Shown here one piece after another: positions 15,475 to 20,306 of a stretch of DNA of 20,306 nt (within the stretch, counting starts at the first letter, position 1; every line of letters starts with the position of its first letter). The notes beneath the pieces were generated by a model. That model was given only the letters and a program-made list of their open reading frames with translations, was not told the DNA's origin and did no database searches. Location of the stretch: positions 1 through 20,306 of the forward strand of contig CAZGOY010000053.1 of the NCBI GenBank assembly GCA_964527565.1. Direction: 5' to 3'. The DNA is from JAGXQV01 sp964527565 (GTDB taxonomy: Bacteria; Pseudomonadota; Gammaproteobacteria; Burkholderiales; Sulfuricellaceae). The translations under genes and the position numbers were made by a program.

Positions 15475-18075
15475 TCAGGAAGACTGGCCGGTTTTCATGC
15501 CCGCCACGTGAATCTGCGGCGAGGGGCGGCTGATGTGGTAGCCCTGCGCGTAATCCACCCCCAGGCGGCTGACTGCTGCGAGGGTCTCGCCGTCCTCGAT
15601 ATACTCGGCGATGGTCTTGATTTTGAGTTCCTTGGCCAGGGTGACGATGCTCTTCACGAAAGCGAGGTAGACATCGTTGCTCAGCATGTTGCGGATGAAT
15701 TCCCCCTCGATCTTGATGTAATCGACAGGGAAGCGCGCGATGTACTGGAAGGACGAATAACCGGAACCGAAATCGTCGATGGCGAAACTGAATCCCTGCA
15801 ACTTGATGTCCAGCACGAATTTTTCCAGCAGGCTGAGGTTGCTGACGGTTTCGCGCTCGGTGATTTCAAAGACGATGCGGCTTGGAGCGACATCGAATTC
15901 TGCCGCCAGGCGGCTCACGCGCCCGACGAATTCGCCGACGATCAGCGCCTTGGGCGAGAGGTTGACGAACAGCATGCCCTGGTAGTTCTGTTCCTTCATC
16001 TGGATGAAGGCTTTCTCGATCAACTGGTAGTCCATCTTGTGGACGATGCCCATGGCTTCGGCTTCTTCGATGAAGTCGTTGGCGGTGACGATCTGCTCGC
16101 CCAACTGGATGCGCATCAGCAGTTCGTGGATCACGATCTCGCCGCTGGCGGCGTTGCAGATGGGCTGGAAGTAGGGAATGATCATGCGCTGATCGAGCGC
16201 GTTCTGGATCATCACGCTTTTCTCGCCGGCCTTTTTGAACACTTCCGCCATTTCGTCATCGCTGGGGATGCCGATGGCGTTCTTGCCGGACTTCTTGGCC
16301 TTGTACATCATGTTGTCGGCGACCAGGAACAGGTCGCGCGGGTTGTCGCCGTGCGTCGGGCTGATGGCGATGCCGATCGAGGTCGTCGGCTTGAGCTTGT
16401 TGCCGTCCGGCGTGGTAATGTCGGCATTTTCCAGCAGTTCCGCGATGCGCTGGGCGACCATGTGGGCTTGCGTGTCGTCGGCTTCGGGCAGGATGATGCA
16501 GAACTCGTCGCCGCCGTAGCGGGCCAGCAGGTCGCCGTCCCGCACCGCGTTGTGCAGCAGCTTGGCGAATTCCTGCAGGAATTTGTCGCCGTAGTGGTGG
16601 CCGAAGCGGTCGTTGACCGTCTTGAAGTTGTCCATGTCGAGCATCATCACGGCAAATTTCTGGCCGTGGCGTTTCGAGCGCCCGACTTCATAGCCCAGCA
16701 GCTCCCAGAACATGCGCTGGTTGTAGAGGTCGGTCAGCGGGTCGCGCGTGGCGTAGTGCTCCAGGTCCTTGGTGTATTTGTAGATGGCTTTCACCGAGCC
16801 GACCAGGTTGAGCAGGGTGGTCAGGATGCTGCCGACCACCATGTGTCGGATGTTGTCCATGGCCAGGGTCGATTGCAGGCCGATGCCGACGATGCCGCCG
16901 ATTTTCGGAGTTTCCAGCAGCAGGGACTTGGTTTGCAACTCGATGTCCTCGCTGGTCAGTTCGGGAAGCGCAATGCTGTCATCCGAGACATTGTGGGCGA
17001 TCTGCAGGAGCGTGGTGGCGTGGAAGAACGGGTTTTCATGAAGCTGCTTCTGGAGGGTTTTCTCGAACAGCTTGATGGTCTCGCCGGAGGGGGCGTTGCG
17101 CCAGAAAACCTCGCATTCGTAGGCTTCTTCCTCGACGCGGAAAATTGTCACCAGGGCGTAGGCGTCGATAATCGGATTGATGTCCAGCAGCAAATCCTTG
17201 ATGAATCCGCGCCAGTCGCGCACCACGTTGGACGTAATGATGAATTTTTCCAGCAGCCGGATCTCGAATTCAAGCACGCCCTTGTCCACCGCCACGCACT
17301 TCATTTTTTCAACCAGCAGGGCGACGTTGTCGAAAGTCTGGTTGAATTCCTCGAAACCGAAATTGACCCGGCTGATGTCGAACTGTTCGAAATCCATCAC
17401 CGAATTGACCGATTCGACCTTGTCGCGGAACAGCCCCACCGAGCGGTTGATCTTGCGGGCAGCGAAGGCCGATACGGCGGTGGCGGCCAGCAGCACCAGG
17501 AAACCCAGCACCAGGAATAGCGCAATATAGTAGGCGCGCGCCCGGGCCGTCACGGTTTGCAGTTTGTGGCCGGTCGCCACCACCCCCAGCATTTCTCCTT
17601 CCTGTGCGCCGTCATGGCAGCTCAGGCACTCAAGTTGCGCGGTGAGCGGGTAGGTGTAGCGGACGTGGCCGTCACCCTGGGTAACGACCTGCTGGCCGCT
17701 GCGCAGGGTTTGCGCAACGTCTTCCGGCAGGGGGGCTTGCGGTGTTTGGCCGGGTGCGGCGGCCAGACTGCCGGCGCGATGCACTTCCAGTTGGTCGAGG
17801 GTGCTGGCAAAGGCGTTCCTGTTGGCCGTGGCGATTTCCTCTATCCGTTGGGATGAGCCGCCGTTACGCAGGATTTGGTGGATGGCGGTGAAATTATGGT
17901 GGGATATTTCCTGGGCGGTTTCCAGGGCGCGTTCCGCGAGCAGCTTTTCATAAAGCAGCGTGGAAGCCAGCGTGGCGCCGAGAAAAACCAGCAGGGAAAC
18001 ACTGACTGTGGAGGCAAATACAAAGCCCCTGAGGGTATCGATCAACCCCAAGGCTTTTCCGAAAAACCCGCTCAT
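15475..18075 (-). CDS. Haem-sensor-like membrane GGDEF-EAL cyclic-di-GMP enzyme
   Basis: An 866-residue signalling protein. A transmembrane helix (about 16-41) leads into a periplasmic DUF3365-like domain with CLSCH (150-154), a c-type haem attachment motif, then a second helix (about 182-205). The middle region (about 220-430) resembles a GAF-like sensor. The GGDEF domain (about 445-600) has an intact GGDEF (521-525) and an RDGD inhibitory site (512-515), so it can probably make cyclic-di-GMP. The EAL domain (about 630-860) reads ELL at 651-653 but keeps the Asn in FVNLSP, Glu in FEITERE, DDFG, Lys in YIKIE and Glu in IAEYIE, so hydrolysis is also plausible. The start has only a weak AAGG ribosome site. 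It stands alone on its strand and is followed by hicA. Confidence 0.93.
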   Translation of the reverse strand: MSGFFGKALGLIDTLRGFVFASTVSVSLLVFLGATLASTLLYEKLLAERALETAQEISHHNFTAIHQILRNGGSSQRIEEIATANRNAFASTLDQLEVHRAGSLAAAPGQTPQAPLPEDVAQTLRSGQQVVTQGDGHVRYTYPLTAQLECLSCHDGAQEGEMLGVVATGHKLQTVTARARAYYIALFLVLGFLVLLAATAVSAFAARKINRSVGLFRDKVESVNSVMDFEQFDISRVNFGFEEFNQTFDNVALLVEKMKCVAVDKGVLEFEIRLLEKFIITSNVVRDWRGFIKDLLLDINPIIDAYALVTIFRVEEEAYECEVFWRNAPSGETIKLFEKTLQKQLHENPFFHATTLLQIAHNVSDDSIALPELTSEDIELQTKSLLLETPKIGGIVGIGLQSTLAMDNIRHMVVGSILTTLLNLVGSVKAIYKYTKDLEHYATRDPLTDLYNQRMFWELLGYEVGRSKRHGQKFAVMMLDMDNFKTVNDRFGHHYGDKFLQEFAKLLHNAVRDGDLLARYGGDEFCIILPEADDTQAHMVAQRIAELLENADITTPDGNKLKPTTSIGIAISPTHGDNPRDLFLVADNMMYKAKKSGKNAIGIPSDDEMAEVFKKAGEKSVMIQNALDQRMIIPYFQPICNAASGEIVIHELLMRIQLGEQIVTANDFIEEAEAMGIVHKMDYQLIEKAFIQMKEQNYQGMLFVNLSPKALIVGEFVGRVSRLAAEFDVAPSRIVFEITERETVSNLSLLEKFVLDIKLQGFSFAIDDFGSGYSSFQYIARFPVDYIKIEGEFIRNMLSNDVYLAFVKSIVTLAKELKIKTIAEYIEDGETLAAVSRLGVDYAQGYHISRPSPQIHVAGMKTGQSS

Positions 18076-18114
18076 GAATGGAAGCCTTATTAAAATTATG
18101 TTGTTTCACACCTC

Positions 18115-18149
18115 GCCCCGATGTTAGGGGCTTTTTGCCGCTCCGGCAA
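18115..18149. promoter_or_regulatory. Tandem hairpins upstream of the GGDEF-EAL gene
   Basis: GCCCC (18115-18119) pairs with GGGGC (18127-18131) and is followed on the + strand by five T. Directly beyond, TTGCCG (18135-18140) pairs with CGGCAA (18144-18149) around a 3-nt loop. The first looks like a short intrinsic terminator for + strand transcription, but no + strand gene ends here. On the - strand it would be 5'-leader structure. Confidence 0.3.
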
Positions 18150-18261
18150 GCTTTGGCTTTGTCATGGACTTTTGTCAACGCCGACGGCGCGGCGCATGAC
18201 GTTGAGTGATTTGCTGCGGATGATCTGCGCGAACTGACAAGTGTAGATACTGTTATTCCCG

Positions 18262-18428
18262 TCAAGCCCCATGCAACTTTGGGTCGAAATTTTTACCCGA
18301 CTTGAGGACACCGAAGGCGACATGAACGAGCTTGCGCATCATGGCCCCGATAATAAGCTTGGCAGGCTTGTCGGCTGCTGCATGACGGCTACGGAAGCAT
18401 TTTCCCCAATCGGTTCTATAGAGAGCAC
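18262..18428 (-). pseudogene. C-terminal remnant of an IS110-family transposase
   Basis: Translating the minus strand gives about 50 codons ending at TGA 18262-18264, including KPAKLIIGAMMRKLVHVAFG and then VLKSGKNFDPKLHGA. This is the C-terminus of IS110/IS1111-type (DEDD) transposases, where a GKP-x-K, MRKLVH and GVLKSGKPFDP pattern is standard. The rest of the gene is missing; its upstream edge abuts the REP element at 18429. No insertion-sequence ends could be recognised. It is an inactive scar. Confidence 0.75.
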
Positions 18429-18520
18429 GTAGGTCGGGCACGCTGTGCCCGACGTTTCAAGATTGACGATCATGGGATTTATTGCACCGGAATTTGTTGG
18501 GCACGGGGTGCCCAACCTAC
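18429..18520. repeat. Paired inverted REP element (REPIN)
   Basis: The 92-bp unit begins with GTAG and a perfect 9-bp hairpin (GTCGGGCAC, loop GCT, GTGCCCGAC; 18433-18453). After 42 bases comes a second perfect 9-bp hairpin (GTTGGGCAC, loop GGG, GTGCCCAAC; 18496-18516), then CTAC. GTAG followed by a palindrome is the defining layout of REP sequences mobilised by RAYT transposases, and two in inverted orientation form a REPIN. No RAYT gene is in the window. Confidence 0.8.
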
Positions 18521-18568
18521 AATGCTGACCACTTGCTCAACGTAGAAGTGAGGGGCGCGACGCGGTGT

Positions 18569-18775
18569 TTATCGTGGCGCATCCCCTCGACTGTCGAGTT
18601 GGGCGGCAATGGGCGCCAAAACAGGTTTGCGCGGTTGAAATGAAACGAGCTTTTTTCCGGGCATGCTCTGCCTACGCAAGATGTCTTGAAAAATGGCATC
18701 AGCGTTGTGTGCGAACTGGCTCGCGTATTCCTCTCTCAGTTGGCGCGTCTCTGTCACGATCGGGTCTTTCCACAT
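18569..18775 (-). CDS. Probable antitoxin partner of the adjacent PIN toxin
   Basis: A 68-residue protein starting MWKDPIVTETRQLREEYASQ, with FAHNADAIFQDILRRQ and KKLVSFQPRKP. This pattern is common in small proteins encoded next to PIN-domain genes. The predicted N-terminal half is helical, and no DNA-binding domain is evident. It starts 3 nt after the PIN toxin stop with GGAG inside the toxin's last codons as ribosome site, so the two are translated together, toxin first. The last 15 or so residues may be an extension beyond the usual end. The antitoxin role is inferred from position. Confidence 0.7.
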   Translation of the reverse strand: MWKDPIVTETRQLREEYASQFAHNADAIFQDILRRQSMPGKKLVSFQPRKPVLAPIAAQLDSRGDAPR

Positions 18776-18778
18776 GAC

Positions 18779-19252
18779 TTAAGTCTCCATCAGTTCATCG
18801 GGTGTGCAAATAATAGGCGGCTCAAAGCCCAGCGCTCTGCACGTGGCTTCAATTTTTGGCCGTGTGACGGCATTGGCGATGTGGGTGCAGTTCCAGGTCA
18901 GCAGATACTCTATGCCGTTCACAGCGGCTATAGCAACATGGAAGGCATCGATTTCAGCATTTTCTGGCAACGCATTACGAGAAATGAGTTCTTGACCCAG
19001 CGCACGTACTGCCTCTGTTGCTTGTAGCTCCATGACGCCTTCGATAGCGGCAAGGCGCCGCCCCGCTGCTTCTGGATGCCCAAGACCTGCCTCTGCAATG
19101 ACAAACTCAGAAACGACCAACTCGTATTTTGACCTTTGGGTTTCCCACCACTCCATAGTGGCGCTTTTATTGGCCATCGAGCGCAAGTCATTGCTTTGAC
19201 GTGCCGTCAAATAGCTGATGATCGAAGTTTCAATGTAAACAGTAGATTTCAA
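18779..19252 (-). CDS. VapC-like PIN-domain toxin
   Basis: A 157-residue PIN-domain protein, a family of Mg-dependent ribonucleases that often cleave tRNA or rRNA. Candidate acidic-site residues are Glu8 (VYIETSIISYL, where most PIN proteins have Asp), Glu54 (VIAEAG) and Asp102 (DAFHVAIAAV), with Asn121 in LLTWNCTHIANA. The C-terminal PPIICTPDELM is typical of this subgroup. It is upstream of, and nearly joined to, the MWKD-type small protein, forming a toxin-first module. The module looks complete. It is much less GC-rich than the aroA or mrp regions, consistent with acquisition. Confidence 0.85.
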   Translation of the reverse strand: MKSTVYIETSIISYLTARQSNDLRSMANKSATMEWWETQRSKYELVVSEFVIAEAGLGHPEAAGRRLAAIEGVMELQATEAVRALGQELISRNALPENAEIDAFHVAIAAVNGIEYLLTWNCTHIANAVTRPKIEATCRALGFEPPIICTPDELMET

Positions 19253-19337
19253 GTTACCACCTGTAGCTTTTCAGCCCGACGATTTAATTTGACCCTGGCC
19301 CCTTTGATTTTTCTTTGATTTTTGTTTATGCACAAAT

Positions 19338-19544
19338 TCAGCGGTGAGCGAAACGGGTCCGCTGCAATGCAGAGCTAGGCTGACTCGCCGGATTAACCGG
19401 GGGGGCCAAAAGCTGAACGCCGGCCGCCTTTAGCCGGGCCTCGCCAAGTTGTATCTCTTTGAACAGTGCGTCCAGATTGTTGCCGTACTTGGCACCGATC
19501 TCATCCTTGATGGCATGGACTTCCATCATGATTTCGTCAGTCAT
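19338..19544 (-). CDS. Orphan antitoxin-like protein of a second PIN module
   Basis: A 68-residue protein beginning MTDEIMMEVHAIKDEIGAKY with NNLDALFKEIQLGEARLKAAGV. It has the same general layout as the MWKD protein at 18569 (N-terminal helix, then D-A-I/L-F) but is a different subgroup. I chose the ATG at 19544 because GGAGG then sits 8 nt upstream; the ATG at 19550 would be too close. The ATG overlaps the stop of a PIN-toxin fragment, so this is the partner of a toxin that is now mostly deleted. The tail (NPASQPSSALQRTRFAHR) looks non-conserved. Confidence 0.65.
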   Translation of the reverse strand: MTDEIMMEVHAIKDEIGAKYGNNLDALFKEIQLGEARLKAAGVQLLAPPVNPASQPSSALQRTRFAHR

Positions 19545-19677
19545 CGTCATTTCCTCCAAGAAGTTCCTCGGGAGTGCATATGATCGGGAGGAACAATCCG
19601 AGTTGCTCAAGATACACGGCAATTTTTTCCTGAATCACTGGATTGGCAATATGACGGCAATTCATGGATTTAGTAAA
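19537..19677 (-). pseudogene. C-terminal remnant of a VapC-like PIN toxin
   Basis: The minus strand reads MNCRHIANPVIQEKIAVYLE, then QLGLFLPIICTPEELLGG and a stop. This matches the end of the intact PIN toxin (WNCTHIANAV...GFEPPIICTPDELM). An in-frame stop lies just upstream (19681-19683), and the N-terminal two thirds, including the acidic catalytic residues, is absent. The stop overlaps the antitoxin-like start by 8 nt, keeping the toxin-first arrangement of the neighbouring module. It must be non-functional as a nuclease. Confidence 0.75.
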
Positions 19678-19805
19678 CTGTCACCGTAATCTTCAACATG
19701 GTGAAATGCGAGTAGTTTCGGAATAGCGCGATTTTACAGGAAAAAGTTATGCTGCGCCCACCGCGACAGCAGCGCTATAAGCTGAATCTCCGTCGAACGT
19801 TACGC

Positions 19806-19834
19806 TTGACGTACAACATAAAGCGACCTACATT
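19806..19834 (+). promoter_or_regulatory. Possible higBA promoter
   Basis: TTGACG (19806-19811) and TACATT (19829-19834) are 17 bases apart. Transcription would begin at about the higB ATG (19841), implying a leaderless or very short-leader message, which fits the lack of a Shine-Dalgarno before higB. HigA probably represses this promoter, but I could not define an operator. Confidence 0.4.
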
Positions 19835-19840
19835 TAAACC

Positions 19841-20119
19841 ATGATTAAATCTTTTCGTTGCCAGAACACGGAAGCGCTTTACCAGGGCAAGCGCGTCAGG
19901 AAATTCGAATCCTGTGCCGCGCAAGCCGAAAGAAGGCTGGAAATTCTGGACAACGCCAAAGCCATGCAAGACTTGGCGGGCCTGCCCAGCAACCGCTTCG
20001 AGGCGCTGAGCGGCGACCGTGCCGGCCAGTTCAGTATCCGCGTCAATCAACAATGGCGCGTGTGCTTCGAGTGGAAAGACGCCGACGCTTACAACGTGGA
20101 AATCGTGGATTACCACTAA
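19841..20119 (+). CDS. higB: HigB-type toxin (RelE superfamily)
   Basis: A 92-residue protein of the HigB/RelE 'plasmid maintenance killer' family, ribosome-dependent mRNA interferases. Hallmarks are MIKSFRCQNTEALYQGKRVRKF at the start, LNxLxxAxxxxDLxxLPSNRFEAL-like spacing (ILDNAKAMQDLAGLPSNRFEAL), SGDRAGQFSIRVNQQWRVCF and the C-terminal VEIVDYH. The toxin gene comes first and the antitoxin starts 11 nt after its stop, the order typical of higBA. Confidence 0.92.
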   Translation: MIKSFRCQNTEALYQGKRVRKFESCAAQAERRLEILDNAKAMQDLAGLPSNRFEALSGDRAGQFSIRVNQQWRVCFEWKDADAYNVEIVDYH

Positions 20120-20130
20120 GGAGAAAGAAC

Positions 20131-20306
20131 ATGAACCAAATGCGCGCCATACACCCCGGCGAAATCCTCAAGGGAGAACTCGACGAACTCAACCTCTCGG
20201 CCAACGCCCTCGCCAAGGCGCTGGACGTGCCGACCAACCGGATCACGGCCATCCTCAACGAGCAACGCGGCATCACCGCGGATACCGCCCTGCGCCTCGC
20301 CCAATT
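20131..20306 (+). CDS. higA: HigA antitoxin, 3' end outside the window
   Basis: The visible 58 codons (MNQMRAIHPGEILKGELDEL, then NLSANALAKALDVPTNRITAILNEQRGITADTALRLAQ) are a XRE-type helix-turn-helix of the HigA family. The protein normally has about 95-105 residues. AAGGAG at 20118-20123 overlaps the higB stop and sets the ATG at 20131; an ATG at 20140 is less well placed. HigA neutralises HigB and represses the operon. The end is cut off by the window. Confidence 0.92.
   Translation, partial: MNQMRAIHPGEILKGELDELNLSANALAKALDVPTNRITAILNEQRGITADTALRLAQ

Noticed and set aside
15406..17520. 704-codon open frame antisense to the GGDEF-EAL gene
   Set aside because: The opposite strand encodes intact catalytic motifs. 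This frame is Asp/Val/His-rich shadow translation.
18429..18520. CRISPR repeats or a rho-independent terminator at the GGGCAC palindromes
   Set aside because: There are only two units in inverted orientation with no spacer periodicity and no T-run. The GTAG plus palindrome layout fits REP elements better.

Overview
This is a GC-rich bacterial chromosome segment. The GuaB, GuaA and AroA sequences, the GC-rich codon use and the REP-type repeats suggest a betaproteobacterium, perhaps of the Nitrosomonadales or Rhodocyclales. That placement rests on pattern recognition only.

Layout. (1) 60-3757, + strand: purine synthesis. guaB (IMP dehydrogenase) has a promoter just upstream, and guaA (GMP synthetase) follows, but a Uma2-family nuclease-fold gene lies between them. 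(2) 3845-11698, + strand: one tightly packed ion-transport operon. A CtpF/PMR1-like P-type ATPase is followed 9 nt later by eight Mrp (multi-subunit cation/proton antiporter) reading frames with overlapping stops and starts. Their order is E, F, G, a DUF4040 piece, an MbhE-MnhB fusion, C, D and a second D/A-type subunit. No full-length MrpA is present: its C-terminal modules occur as one small gene and as the N-terminal half of the MrpB protein, recalling the Mbh/Mbx respiratory complexes. (3) 11736-13282: a 34-bp near-perfect direct repeat that copies the 3' end of aroA. It brackets about 1.5 kb holding a broken VapB antitoxin, a YdjM-like membrane hydrolase with a BamE-like tail, and a Cdd1-type helix-hairpin-helix protein. 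(4) 13249-18075, - strand: aroA (EPSP synthase), a membrane protein with a pseudopilin-like tail, a solitary HicA-like protein, and an 866-residue membrane GGDEF-EAL protein whose periplasmic sensor carries a CXXCH haem-attachment motif. (5) 18076-20306: an AT-richer accessory zone. It holds an IS110-family transposase remnant, a paired REP element (REPIN), a PIN toxin with its partner, a second eroded PIN/partner pair, and higBA, which runs off the window end.

How the parts work together. The most distinctive unit is the P-type ATPase plus split-Mrp operon, which would couple ATP-driven cation export to proton-driven cation/proton exchange in one transcript. The right-hand third is a toxin-antitoxin-rich region with mobile-element scars. 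No rRNA, tRNA or CRISPR array was recognised.
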